Counted from the first letter of the stretch, positions 1 through 9,838 are shown. The stretch is DNA of 64,000 nt from Parelaphostrongylus tenuis (GCA_019055375.1 JAHQIW010000101.1:1-64000); one strand, 5' to 3'. Translations and numbers: made by a program. Notes: generated by a model not told the origin, from the letters alone.

Positions 1-451
1 CGAGTTTATGAGCGCGATAGTGATTTGTTGCTTGAGAGACGTGTACGTAAAAGATGATGATTTTTACTTCTACAGCATTTCGACAGGTCTTTCTAAGCAA
101 ACAAGTACATTCTTGAACTTTCCAAGATTCGAAGTTTACTACCTTGCAGAAAGTCTAGTGAATTTCCTACTGCAGCAAAAAATCTCCTTTGAAAATCTCT
201 GCCCGACATTAAAAGAGCTGAAAGATTCCTATATTAACAGGAAAAGAAAAGTAAGATATACTACTGCTTAACCTCGAATGACAGCACCGGAGAATAGACA
301 TTGCGTGATTGAAATGACATGAGTGTGTCTAGTTATCAGATTTAGGAATACGCTGTATTAAGCCTCTCCGTTCGATAGCTTTTCCATAGACCTTGCTGAA
401 AGAGTAATAATGTGATAAGAATATAGCATGTTTTGAGATATCAAGCCGCGG

Positions 452-620
452 TGATTTATTGCTCGGCATCAAGTCTTCTATAGAGGAGTATAGCCTCGAG
501 GGATCGGCTGAACCGAATGCAGTGGTACTGATGAGTCCGGTAGGAAGAAACAGGCGCGCCTGCAAGGCTTAGGCCTAATAGCTCAAAACGTGTTCTACCC
601 TTAAGCTGTTCTAAGTTAAT
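452..620 (+). repeat. Dispersed repeat with decayed hammerhead-like core (copy 1)
   Basis: This stretch is missing from the opposite palindrome arm, so it is an insertion. It holds CTGATGA at 528-534, a short GTCC/GGA hairpin, GAAAC at 547-551 and a palindrome CAGGCGCGCCTG just after. That is the order of a hammerhead ribozyme: core box 1, stem II, core box 2, self-complementary stem III. The base closing stem II is A instead of C, and the expected U before the cleavage site is C, so it is probably inactive. Related copies lie near 40128 and 44300. It may be a non-autonomous hammerhead repeat distinct from the 270-bp family. Confidence 0.5.
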
Positions 621-637
621 TTATTTGATGCATCACC

Positions 638-885
638 ACCGTGTTTTTCTTCTTTTTTTTTTCTTCGATGTGCGGATCCCAGTAATTCTAGCATTAAATT
701 GGTTTTTTCTTCTTCTTAAACGGGATACTGGTTAAGCAAGTCTACTTGCGATCTTGAGGATGGCCTTACTGTGCCGTTTTATAAGACGTTATGTTGACTG
801 CTGGTGAGAGGAGGGAGGTGAAGCTCGGATCCGCGCGCGCCGCGATGAGCCTCGCAACTGCTCGGCCACGGCGCTCCCATCAAGT
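638..885 (-). repeat. tRNA-derived SINE, family A
   Basis: Read on the minus strand it starts with a tRNA Leu/Ser-like head: GTGGCCGAG-type A box near 865 and GGATCCGAGC-type B box near 830, ending in pyrimidine-rich sequence (640-700). The same element occurs at 6603-6860 at the mirror position of the other arm, so it predates the inverted duplication. A related copy is at 58225-58420. Confidence 0.65.
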
Positions 886-886
886 T

Positions 887-1125
887 AAATAATGGCAAGA
901 TGTTTTATAATAAGTCTTATGACTGCGTAGCATTAAGTACCACAATCCAGTTTTTGTTCGCTGCCTATTCATTTCATCATAGCTGGGTAGTGTGCGAAAT
1001 CCAGCCATGTTGATGCTGAGATACAGGTAAACGTCAAAACTCACGTTCTGCACTTGTTCAGCTGCACTTGTGCAAAACTTCTCAGCGACTTAACGTCTTG
1101 TTAGAGTGATACGCATTCAATTAAG
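887..1125 (+). repeat. Dispersed repeat U (copy 1)
   Basis: This block resembles 45960-46430 and 48950-49390 (same strand) and 6370-6600 (opposite strand, mirror copy in the palindrome). A shared anchor is the stretch near ATGACTGCNTAGCATCAAGTA. No coding frame survives in all copies. Class unknown. Confidence 0.55.
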
Positions 1126-1719
1126 ATTGTAAATCAGTGTTTGAGTGCACTAATTACATCTCTGCAAGTTTCCCACAGGCAGAATTATTCAAGGTAATCA
1201 TTCCCTCACAAGCAACACTCCTATGCGGTGAGAAATTAATCAGGCACATAAGCTAAGATTTATGAACTAATAAGTGTAGGGAATATATTATATTAGTTGA
1301 CGCTCAACACAATGATTTACGTCTGATTAGTAGCTAATAGAACACAAAAACTACAGCACATGCCGCAAAACCTTTTCAGGACCACAGTTTGGATTGCCAG
1401 GCACAGGGTATTGGGAAAGAGACAGAGAAACGTCACTGTAGCACTTTTACTACACTTGATTTTGAAAATTTTACCAGTGAAAAAATCCAGTATATATCGA
1501 CATAAGCCGCTGATCAACACTATGCTTGAGACTTGATAAAATGCATAATTTGAAGAGCAATTTTTTCCCCCATGCACAGAATCTTGATAAAGTGTGCATT
1601 CCTCAGTACAATCAAAATTGGCTGTATATGAAGAACGATTCATGGTCATTGATTATCCGCATGTGATTATTTTATCCAGAAAGACTAATTTCCGTGCAAT
1701 AATAAACCGATTAGAACAT

Positions 1720-1729
1720 TTCTGAAGTC
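1720..1729. repeat. Target-site duplication, left copy
   Basis: TTCTGAAGTC immediately precedes the hammerhead array and is repeated exactly at 3511-3520 after it. The other palindrome arm has one related copy at the corresponding place (near 5775, reverse strand, TTCTCAAGTC), which serves as the unoccupied site. Confidence 0.85.
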
Positions 1730-1837
1730 AGATCAAAACTATATCAAAAGATCGACTGTTTTGAAACCCCCAAAAAACATTCAATATAGTTCCAAAAAAA
1801 GAATGATTTAAGCTCAAAAAAGGGGTTGGTAAGCCCA

Positions 1838-1885
1838 GGGTCATACACCGGTGTTTCGGAGGTTCGTCCTCCTCATCAGTGACCC
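1838..1885 (-). ncRNA. Hammerhead ribozyme, type I, unit 1
   Basis: On the minus strand: stem I GGGUCA, core CUGAUGA, stem II GGAGG/CCUCC with a 5-nt loop, core GAAA, palindromic stem III CACCGGUG, then UA and the second stem I strand UGACCC. Predicted cleavage is after the A of UA (between 1844 and 1843). All invariant bases are present. Confidence 0.93.
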
Positions 1886-2107
1886 CCGCCCCACATTCAG
1901 CCCTGCATTGAAGCAAGGAGGGTGGCGTATGTGGTGATGGCACAGTGTACTATGACACTGTACCATCACCACCTCTCAGTCGATAGATTTTTGCTGTTAG
2001 ATCAAAACTATATCAAAAGATCGACTGTTTTTGAAACCCCCAAAAAACATTCAATATAATTCCAAAAAAAGAATGATTTAAGCTCAAAAAAGGGGTTGGT
2101 AAGCCCA

Positions 2108-2155
2108 GGGTCATACACCGGTGTTTCGGAGGTTCGTCCTCCTCATCAGTGACCC
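2108..2155 (-). ncRNA. Hammerhead ribozyme, type I, unit 2
   Basis: Identical core and stems to unit 1, 270 bp further on. The self-complementary stem III is only a few pairs with no real loop, so activity may depend on pairing between two ribozymes, as proposed for other short-stem-III hammerheads. Confidence 0.93.
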
Positions 2156-2376
2156 CCGCCCCACATTCAGCCCTGCATTGAAGCAAGGAGGTGGCGTATG
2201 TGGTGATGGCACAGTGTACTATGACACTGTACCATCACCACCTCTCAGTCGATAGATTTTTGCTGTTAGATCAAAACTATATCAAAAGATCGACTGTTTT
2301 TGAAACCCCCAAAAAACATTCAATATAATTCCAAAAAAAGAATGATTTAAGCTCAAAAAAGGGGTTGGTAAGCCCA

Positions 2377-2424
2377 GGGTCATACACCGGTGTTTCGGAG
2401 GTTCGTCCTCCTCATCAGTGACCC
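2377..2424 (-). ncRNA. Hammerhead ribozyme, type I, unit 3
   Basis: Same complete core: stem I GGGUCA/UGACCC, CUGAUGA, stem II, GAAA, CACCGGUG, UA. Predicted cut is between 2383 and 2382. The spacing from unit 2 is 269 because one G is missing near 2190. Confidence 0.93.
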
Positions 2425-2469
2425 CCGCCCCACATTCAGCCCTGCATTGAAGCAAGGAGGGTGGCGTAT

Positions 2470-2511
2470 GTGGTGATGGCACAGTGTACTATGACACTGT
2501 ACCATCACCAC
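2470..2511. other. Long hairpin in each 270-bp unit
   Basis: GTGGTGATGG-C-ACAGTGT pairs with ACACTGT-A-CCATCACCAC around a loop of about 6 nt, with one mismatch in an 18-bp stem. It recurs in every unit at 270-bp spacing and, more degenerate, at 18834-18880. It lies opposite the hammerhead in the unit, so a unit-length RNA would fold into a rod. Confidence 0.8.
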
Positions 2512-2646
2512 CTCTCAGTCGATAGATTTTTGCTGTTAGATCAAAACTATATCAAAAGATCGACTGTTTTTGAAACCCCAAAAAACATTCAATATAATTC
2601 CAAAAAAAAGAATGATTTAAGCTCAAAAAAGGGGTTGGTAAGCCCA

Positions 2647-2694
2647 GGGTCATACACCGGTGTTTCGGAGGTTCGTCCTCCTCATCAGTGACCC
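2647..2694 (-). ncRNA. Hammerhead ribozyme, type I, unit 4
   Basis: Complete and identical to unit 3. Confidence 0.93.
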
Positions 2695-2916
2695 CCGCCC
2701 CACATTCAGCCCTGCATTGAAGCAAGGAGGGTGGCGTATGTGGTGATGGCACAGTGTACTATGACACTGTACCATCACCACCTCTCAGTCGATAGATTTT
2801 TGCTGTTAGATCAAAACTATATCAAAAGATCGACTGTTTTTGAAACCCCCAAAAAACATTCACTATAATTCCAAAAAAAGAATGATTTAAGCTCAAAAAA
2901 GGGGTTGGTAAGCCCA

Positions 2917-2964
2917 GGGTCATACACCGGTGTTTCGGAGGTTCGTCCTCCTCATCAGTGACCC
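2917..2964 (-). ncRNA. Hammerhead ribozyme, type I, unit 5
   Basis: Complete and identical to unit 3. Changes between units fall outside the ribozyme. Confidence 0.93.
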
Positions 2965-3186
2965 CCGCCCCACATTCAGCCCTGCATTGAAGCAAGGAGG
3001 GTGGCGTATGTGGTGATGGCACAGTGTACTATGACACTGTACCATCACCACCTCTCAGTCGATAGATTTTTGCTGTTAGATCAAAACTATATCAAAAGAT
3101 CGACTGTTTTTGAAACCCCCAAAAAACATTCAATATAATTCCAAAAAAAGAATGATTTAAGCTCAAAAAAGGGGTTGGTAAGCCCA

Positions 3187-3234
3187 GGGTCATACACCGG
3201 TGTTTCGGAGGTTCGTCCTCCTCATCAGTGACCC
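3187..3234 (-). ncRNA. Hammerhead ribozyme, type I, unit 6
   Basis: Complete. This is the last full direct unit; in the ribozyme-sense direction it is the first to be transcribed. Confidence 0.93.
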
Positions 3235-3414
3235 CCGCCCCACATTCAGCCCTGCATTGAAGCAAGGAGGGTGGCGTATGTGGTGATGGCACAGTGTACT
3301 ATGACACTGTACCATCACCACCTCTCAGTCGATAGATTTTTGCTGTTAGATCAAAACTATATCAAAAGATCGACTGTTTTTGAAACCCCAAAAAAAAAAA
3401 CCAAAAACGAAAAA

Positions 3415-3460
3415 TGATGAGGAGGACGAACCTCCGAAACACCGGTGTATGACCCTGGGC
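3415..3460 (+). ncRNA. Truncated, inverted hammerhead copy
   Basis: Plus strand: TGATGA, stem II, GAAA, palindromic stem III, UA and UGACCC are present, but the first C of CUGAUGA and the 5' strand of stem I are missing. It therefore cannot fold as a full ribozyme alone. It begins the 96-bp inverted piece (3415-3510) at the right end of the array. Confidence 0.8.
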
Positions 3461-3510
3461 TTACCAACCCCCTTTTTTGAGCTTAAATCATTCTTTTTTT
3501 GGAATTATAT

Positions 3511-3520
3511 TTCTGAAGTC
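3511..3520. repeat. Target-site duplication, right copy
   Basis: Exact repeat of 1720-1729 directly after the array. Confidence 0.85.
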
Positions 3521-3689
3521 GTTTAAAGTAGCATGATTTCAAAAAATGACTTGTAATAGAGATCAGCAAATTTAGTGAAGTTAATTTCTGCTCATTTCAA
3601 AGAAGCTCAAGCGTGAACACTTCTCGCTCAAAGTATGATCGCTTTCAGAGTAGATATTCAATTGAGTCCATAATGATTACACGATGACT

Positions 3690-3890
3690 ATAATTGTTTT
3701 TACCTTTGTCACCACAAATGTCGTTGGGGACAAGAACATAAGGGCCGGGAATATTTACTGCTGCAGATCAGGGGATAGCAATAAAGTATTCAGACAGGGT
3801 AATGCTAAGTGTTATGCTGAAACTCTTTAACGTTACTCTGGAGTCTACCATTGCAAAGGGATTTCTGTTCACAAAGTGAAATATTAGTTT
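3690..3890 (-). pseudogene. Decayed coding-like block, left-arm copy
   Basis: The minus strand reads a frame similar to the open frame at 5407-5622 but contains a stop where the other copy has IPCSAAL (TGA for TGC). Retained words include LKSFSITL, FIAIP and GPYVLVPNDICGD. I do not recognise the family. Better amino-acid than third-base agreement between the arms would support past coding. Confidence 0.35.
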
Positions 3891-3910
3891 TCTCTTCCGT
3901 CTAGGTGCAA

Positions 3911-5380
3911 TTGGTGGGTAATATCAATAAAGATATCAATGACAATATGAAACGCGCCAGTTTTCGTGAGTATCTGGCATTTCCTTTGAAACGCCGGATT
4001 CTAGGAGGAATAATTGGCAAATTGCCTACTACAAATAGCTTTAGAAACCTCTTTTCTTTCAGCTCCGGAAATTTATTATCGATTAAAATCCTTGTAGTGA
4101 CGATAAAATTAGGTCTTTCAGTAGAAGGCTGCCACACCGTGATTATAGGTCTTCGCACTCGTCGTGCGACCATGTCGCGTGCCGCGCCCTGATTTCAACC
4201 TGGTCGCCAAGAGGTTAAGCTCTGAAGAACAAGTGTGTCGTCAGGACGTCAATTATTATGCTTAGTGGATTTTGTCGTTACCAGCCTCTTGATTGTTTTC
4301 TGAGAAATGCTGTGATTTGAAAGAATGCCGATGTTGATAGGTTACCGATTCTGTAACTTATCGTTTGAACGATATCGGCGGTAGGCGAGTTAATCAACTA
4401 GTTGTGTAGATGAACTTTCATTAGGTACACTTATATTAGAATATTTTCGATTAATACATTTGGCTGCATGATGTAGAGAACAATATATAGAACTCTTGTT
4501 CGATAACGTTCTCTTTTCATGAATTTTCATGAGAGAATGCGATCTGAAGCACAATCACATGAATATCAAGATGCGAGCAAAACCTCGGGTCTCAGTTATG
4601 CCTCAAACTTGTGTTTGTTATTTTTGAAGAGTCGAGTGTTAACCACTTTACCTAACGAAGGTCCTCCTGCTGACCTTTTTCTCTTTTTTTATTCGGTGTC
4701 CAATAGTCCCGAAAAAGCTTTGTTGGTTACTCATTCTGGGTCCTACTGCAGTAGAGGGGATAGTGTTAAAAATTTCATCTTTTGATGAAAATACGAATTT
4801 CCGCTAGCCATTGGAAGAGCTAACATTGTGTCATTTATTAAGAAGGAACTCAAATCTAATGGCTTACTTTGCTGCTGATGAGCAGCTCTATGATGCACCT
4901 ACTTAAAATTGCTGAACATTTTTCTGCCTTGTTTTAGAGAAAGGCTTTCAGATAATATTAAGTTTCAGTCTTGAAGTGCATCAAGAACTTCTGCGCGCCT
5001 TTTGAAGCCACAAATATTTCTATGCTGGCCATTGATTTCATCATTCGCAGTTGTTCGATTAAAAACAAACTCGTTCAAAATGCAAAACTTCTTGAGTTTC
5101 AAAGGGTAGAGATTATTCAGAAGCAAGACGTGGATTAATATCAGTGATCAAGATTTCTGGGCGACCGTTGAATCAACGCCCACCTTAACAGATTTGTTTT
5201 TGAATGCATGTGTATGAGAAAGCGTGTAATTAATAAGTTAATGACCGCAAATTAATCAAAATTCCTAAGTACGGAATGACTTGAAAATTATTCCAGCTAT
5301 ATTGATTGCATACCAGCTACATTTTTAGTTCCACCACCTTCACTGCTCACTTCAGGCTGCTAAACATTTTTAACGCATTG
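3911..5380. other. Unique loop of the palindrome
   Basis: About 1.47 kb separating the two arms. It holds open frames on both strands at 3901-4192 (90 residues minus, basic, ends ISLLILPTNCT; 95 residues plus) and at 4519-4785 (88 residues plus). None shows a family motif I recognise and overlapping frames cannot all be real. No RNA gene or repeat was identified. Confidence 0.5.
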
Positions 5381-5406
5381 TTGCACCTAGACTGAAGGTG
5401 TAAATA

Positions 5407-5622
5407 ATGTTTTACTTTGTGAACAAAAATCCCTTTGGAGGGGGAGACATCAGAATAACGTTGAAGAGTTTCAGCATAACACTTACCATTAGCCTGTCTA
5501 AATACTTTATCGCTATTCCCTGCTCTGCAGCACTGAATACTCTCGGCCCTTATGTTCTTGTGCCAAACGACATTTGCGGTGACAACGATAAAACAATAAT
5601 CGTTACCGTGTTGTCATTATGA
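5407..5622 (+). CDS. Unrecognised 71-residue open frame, right-arm copy
   Basis: Open frame starting MFYFVNKNPF and ending VTVLSL. It contains LKSFSITLTISLSKYF, IPCSAALNTLGPYVLVP and NDICGD. A homologous but stop-containing frame lies at the mirror position 3690-3890, so this could be an exon of a duplicated gene. A hydrophobic stretch around residues 24-45 hints at a membrane protein. No family could be named, and splice borders are not convincing. Confidence 0.3.
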   Translation: MFYFVNKNPFGGGDIRITLKSFSITLTISLSKYFIAIPCSAALNTLGPYVLVPNDICGDNDKTIIVTVLSL

Positions 5623-6369
5623 ACTTAGCTTCAATATCTACTCTGAAAACGATCACACTTTGAGCTGCAATTGCTCACGTTTGCGCTTCTTTTAAATGCG
5701 CAGAAATTTACTTCAGTAGATTTGCTGGTTTCCATTACAAGTCATTTTTCAAGAGCACGCTACTTCAAACGACTTGAGAAATTTTCCAACCAATGATCGC
5801 AGGCAGTTTAGTCTTTCTGAATAAAATGATTACATGCCGGATAATCAATTGACCATGAACGTTCTTCTTAAATATCCAATTTTGATTCAACTGAGAAATA
5901 CACACACTATCAAAGATTCTGAGCACGGGGGGAAAAATGGCTTGGCAAATTGTTCATTTTGTCAAGCCTCAGGCACAATTTTTATCAGCGTTTTGTGTTG
6001 ATAGAAACTAGCTTTTTACACTCGTAACCCTTTCAGGTCCAAGTGTGCAAAAGTGGTACACTGGCCTCTCTCTTTCTCTTTCCCAATACCTTGTGCCTGG
6101 CAATTCAAACTGTGGTCCTCATAAGGTTTTACGGCATGTGCTGTAGTTTTTGTGTTCTATTGACTACTAATCGGACCTAAATCATTGTGCTGAGCGTCAA
6201 CAGATATGAGATAATCCCTACACTTTCTGGTTGATAAATCAGAGCTCATGTGTTGGACAAAATTCTCACAACGGAAGAGTACCGCTTATAAGGGGATTGA
6301 TTACCTTGGGTAATTCTGTCTGTGGGAAATATGCAAAGCTGTAATTACTGCCCTTAAACACTGATTTAC

Positions 6370-6600
6370 AACTGTAATTGATAACGTATCACTCCAACAA
6401 GATATTCAGTCATTGAGAAGTTTTGCACAAGTGCAGCTGTAGAACGTAGCTTTGACGTTTGCCTGTATCTCAGTCCATGTGGTTGGAATTCGCACACTAC
6501 CCTGCTATGACAAAATGAATAGGCAGCAAACAAAAGTTGGAATATGGTACTAAATGCTACGCAGCCATGACACTTATAGGAAAATCTTGCCATTAATTGA
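6370..6600 (-). repeat. Dispersed repeat U (mirror copy)
   Basis: Reverse complement of 887-1125 in the other arm, and similar to 45960-46430 and 48950-49390. Confidence 0.55.
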
Positions 6601-6602
6601 CT

Positions 6603-6860
6603 TAGTGGGGCGCTGTGGCCGAATAGTTGCGAGGCTCATCGCGGCGCGCGGGTCCGAGCTTCACCTCCCACCTCTCACCAGCAGTCAAGAATAACGTCCT
6701 ATGGAACACCACAGCAAGGCCAACCTCAAGATTGCAAGTGACTCGCTCAACCAGTATCCTAAGTTGTTCAAGAAGAAGACGAAAAATTATTTTGATGCTA
6801 GAGGTACTGGGATCCCAAGAAGGGAAGAAAATAGAAGAAAAAACTGATGATGATGCATGA
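6603..6860 (+). repeat. tRNA-derived SINE, family A
   Basis: Starts GGCGCTGTGGCCGAATAG (A-box like) with GGGTCCGAGC (B-box like) about 30 bp later, as in tRNA Leu/Ser genes, then an unrelated body ending purine-rich. Mirror partner of 638-885. Confidence 0.65.
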
Positions 6861-7206
6861 CCAGATCACCGTGGCTTAATGGCTCAAACATGTTATAACC
6901 TTATCACATTACTACTGTTTCAGCAGGTTCTCTGAAAAAGCGGTCGAACGGAGAGATTTAATACATTGTGTTTCTACTTCTCATAACTTGACACGCTCAT
7001 GTCATTTCGATCACGTAATGTCTATTCTCAGGTGTTGTCGTTCGAGATTAAGCAGTAATAAATCTTGCATTCCTTTTCCTGTTTATATATGAATCTTTCT
7101 GCTCTTTTCTAATGCCGGACAAACATTTTCAAAGAAAATTTCTTGTATGATTCTTGATTATCTTCTTTGAGCAGAACACGAGGTGTTACATCAAACTTTA
7201 TTCGAT

Positions 7207-7241
7207 AGCTGACGTTTCGGCAGTTCGCCTTCTTCAGAGCC
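7207..7241 (-). ncRNA. PLE hammerhead core, pair 1 minus copy
   Basis: Minus strand: stem I GGCU/AGCU, CUGAAGA, stem II GGC/GCC, GAAA, minimal ACGU stem III, then C. Fits the hammerhead motif known from PLEs; predicted cut is after GUC at 7211/7210. Confidence 0.72.
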
Positions 7242-7443
7242 TGGAAAGGTCAAAATGTTTGCAATACAATCAGTCAAACACCTCTATCACTTCTTTAGAA
7301 AAAATCACCAGATCTAGATTTCAATCGCATCAAGCAAAATCAACACTCCACATACTCACCGCTTTTTATGTGTGTTCCACTGAATGATCCAAGTGGAGAT
7401 CACCGGAAAGAGAGACACATAGGCTCGTAATGCACCCCACCCA

Positions 7444-7932
7444 TCAAAACAACAGTCTTATATACTGGCTCATATCACGAGTGTTTACGAGGCATTCCTC
7501 CCTGCGGTTTATGGTTGGATTGGCCGTATTAATCCAAAATGCTTCCAAGATCTTTCGCGCTGATGTTTTTTGCTCCTGCGCAAGGATGGTGATTTCGATT
7601 TCAAAATCAACTCCGTCGTGCTTCTGTGCTCTATGCGTCCCTAGCGGTGTGTTTCGTCTATTAAGACGCTTGTCAGCTAGGTGTTCTTCTATGCGTGCAT
7701 AGAGCGGCCTACCCGTTTCGCCTATATATTTATCACTACACGCTTTGCAAGAGATTAGGTAGACTGTACCTACGCTCATGCAATTACCGCCTCTGCCGTT
7801 AGGACATATTTTACAATCTTTCGTTATGCAGAGACGGTCATATAAGCGGTTGCGAACTAATTGGCGTTTTAGAGCATTCGGTAGCATTTCTATAATGGCA
7901 CCGATTGCTCTAAACCCGCTCTTTTCAAACAT
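7444..7932 (-). pseudogene. PLE C-terminal region with GIY-YIG endonuclease (pair 1 minus copy)
   Basis: Carries the cysteine cluster (CKICPNGRGGNC), the GIY-YIG signature as VYLISC followed by KYIGETGRPLYARIEEH, and the terminal RREECLV / SQYIRLLF block. It was once continuous with the reverse transcriptase frame at 8064-8762, but small indels near 7930 and 8075 break the frame relative to the plus copy. The enzyme would nick DNA for target-primed integration. About 97% alike to 10600-11158 by eye. Confidence 0.85.
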
Positions 7933-8063
7933 CGTTTTATAGCTGTACTAATCTCATTTGAATAGAACGGGATGATAAACGGGACTTTCCTTTCATTCAA
8001 GTTTTCGTTCGGAGGCGCATTATTTCCTCTAAACTAAGCCGAGGGGTTACAAATTCGTATCCA

Positions 8064-8762
8064 TTATAAAGTGGCTATTTCCCGAGCCAGTTTCACGGAT
8101 TCTACTCTCTGCTCCTCCCCGGTACATACATTGGCTGCTGTTCGAATTATGTTTTTTACTAGCGCCTTTTTCGTATGTGAGGGATGAGATGAGAGATAGT
8201 GAACCAGGATATTCTTATTACTTGGCTTTCGGTACCACTTTGTTATGTAGCCGCTCTCAGTGAAGTTTATTTGCACGTTCAAAAATGGGAGCCAATCGTC
8301 TTTTGGTAACTCACGGGTGAATTTTATATACTCTGACTGTTCATTCAACAATCTAAAACAATTATCTAGCTCCTTTTGAGTGGAACAGATAACCAAACAA
8401 TCATCTATATACCTACAGTAGAGTAACGGCCGGAGATCCATCACTGGTGCTTCCACTTTAGACATAAAGGCAATGGCCAGGCTAGGTGCCAGTCGCTGTC
8501 CCATTGCCAGCCCTCTGGTTTGAGCATAATAATTCCCGGACCATCTGAAGATTGAGCAGTTCAGGCACTCTTTTAGTAGGATCATGAACTGCTCAATCGT
8601 CAAGCCATACATGTTTACAGCTCCCTGGTGTTGTATAAGAAGCTCATGTGTGGCTTGCAATGCGGAGTCATTCGACACGTTGGTATATAAAGCAGTGACG
8701 TCGAATGACTCCATTACGTACGCGTTGTTCGGGTTCGCGTTACGTAGACGATCCAGGAACAT
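8064..8762 (-). pseudogene. PLE reverse transcriptase (pair 1 minus copy)
   Basis: Starts MFLDRLRNANP; motif A SFDVTALYTN, motif B GLAMGQRLAPS and catalytic YIDD are all intact, but one extra A near 8074 shifts the frame after LAREIAT, so the endonuclease part is lost from this reading. It corresponds to residues 1-230 of the plus-strand copy at 9839-11158. Confidence 0.88.
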
Positions 8763-8872
8763 CTGAGTGCTCGTCAGATGGGCTGGAATGTGTCACTAGC
8801 AACTGGGATGTTATTAAAGTCAAGAACCATGCTATCCTATCCGTCGGTCCGCCTACACAACTGATGATAGGT

Positions 8873-9363
8873 CTAACTTTGAAGTATCGATGGATCGTTA
8901 GACATCAGATCATCAGTGGATACTAACTTATGTGTTTTTATAAGCAAGTATAAGACAGGACATGTTGGTGACTGGATTTTTAATTGAGAAATGATAGATG
9001 GTCTTAAGCCTGCCGCTTTTGCCGTACGGACCCACTCACTGTTTAATTTGCGGTTTTGCCTTTTGAATTCCTTTACAGAAGATGATCGGTAAAGCGAGGC
9101 ATCTTCGAGATGCTTGTTCGTTATTGCGATATCTAACTGTCGAGGAATCACAACAAATTCTCCACCCTTATCACTAACTGATAGCCTTATCCTACCTTCG
9201 CTTATCAACTCTCGAACCTCTTTCATGCCACGTTTTTGTAGTTCGGTGAGGTTCGATTGATATCTTTTCCTGCTATAGTGAGTGAGGGTTCTAAAAGTTT
9301 CGTCCGCAAATTTCCGGAATTTTCTATCTACCTCCTCGTTGGGGTCTTGTTGTCTATAGAAAA
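8873..9363 (-). pseudogene. PLE N-terminal part (pair 1 minus copy)
   Basis: Reads QDPNEEVDRKFRKFAD, then KEVRELISEGRIRLSVSD and PRQLDIAI, a conserved PLE block ahead of the RT fingers. It ends at a frame break (SILQS then stop) shared with the plus copy. The open frame extends to 9487 only because it runs through the palindrome centre into the antisense of the other copy; that extension is not PLE protein. It holds 5' sequence absent from the plus copy. Confidence 0.8.
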
Positions 9364-9374
9364 AAAAACGTGGC

Positions 9375-9728
9375 ATGAAAGAGGTTCGAGAGTTGATAAG
9401 CGAAGGTAGGATAAGGCTATCAGTTAGTGATAAGGGTGGAGAATTTGTTGTGATTCCTCGACAGTTAGATATCGCAATAACGAGCAAGCATCTCGAAGAT
9501 GCCTCGCTTTACCGATCATCTTCTGTAAAGGAATTCAAAAGGCAAAACCGCAAATTAAACAGTGAGTGGGTCCGTACGGCAAAAGCGGCAGGCTTAAGAC
9601 CATCTATCATTTCTCAATTAAAAATCCAGTCACCAACATGTCCTGTCTTATACTTGCTTATAAAAACACATAAGTTAGTATCCACTGATGATCTGATGTC
9701 TAACGATCCATCGATACTTCAAAGTTAG
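9375..9728 (+). pseudogene. PLE N-terminal part (pair 1 plus copy)
   Basis: 117 residues beginning MKEVRELISEG and ending SNDPSILQS. A one-base shift at about 9718-9722 separates it from the next block (VRPIISCVGGPTDR), and a second shift near 9815 precedes MFLDRL. The start is a truncation, not a true gene start. Confidence 0.8.
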
Positions 9729-9838
9729 ACCTATCATCAGTTGTGTAGGCGGACCGACGGATAGGATAGCATGGTTCTTGACTTTAATAACATCCCAGTT
9801 GCTAGTGACACATTCCAGCCCATCTGACGAGCACTCAG

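Larger units (their letters stand above)
1730..3510 (-). mobile_element. Retrozyme-like tandem array of about 270-bp hammerhead units
   Basis: Six near-identical units of 269-270 bp plus a partial one are arranged head to tail (landmark positions 1838, 2108, 2377, 2647, 2917, 3187). They are followed by an A-rich joint (about 3389-3414) and an inverted 96-bp partial copy (3415-3510). Each unit encodes a complete type I hammerhead ribozyme on the minus strand and an 18-bp-arm hairpin. The whole block is flanked by a perfect 10-bp direct repeat and is absent from the opposite palindrome arm, so it moved as a unit. There is no LTR and no protein. The 66-71 residue minus-strand frames in it are only the repeat read through. 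Metazoan retrozymes are known as non-autonomous hammerhead repeats of this size; the assignment to that class is inference. Confidence 0.9.
1..3910. repeat. Large inverted repeat, left arm
   Basis: Sequence from the window start to about 3910 recurs as a diverged reverse complement at 5381-7146 and 11493-11690. Matching landmarks are 60-110 with 11590-11640, 180-320 with 7020-7140, 1300-1400 with 6110-6200, 1620-1700 with 5815-5870, and 3690-3900 with 5385-5620. The arm is interrupted by the hammerhead array (1730-3510), which is absent from the right arm, so that array came after the duplication. The arm probably continues left of the window. Seen directly by comparing the two strands; exact identity was not computed. 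Confidence 0.88.

Noticed and set aside
1728..3292. Repeated minus-strand frames of 66-71 residues starting MPSPHTPPSLL
   Set aside because: They are the hammerhead repeat read through; the frame crosses the ribozyme core and stems, which explain the conservation. No codon-type substitution pattern between units.
3901..4192. Overlapping 90- and 95-residue frames on opposite strands
   Set aside because: No motif, no splice support and mutually exclusive; kept only as a note in the loop description.
9364..9487. N-terminal 40 residues of the minus frame 8873-9487
   Set aside because: This stretch is the antisense of the plus PLE copy, read through the palindrome centre; the PLE protein starts at or after 9363 on the minus strand.
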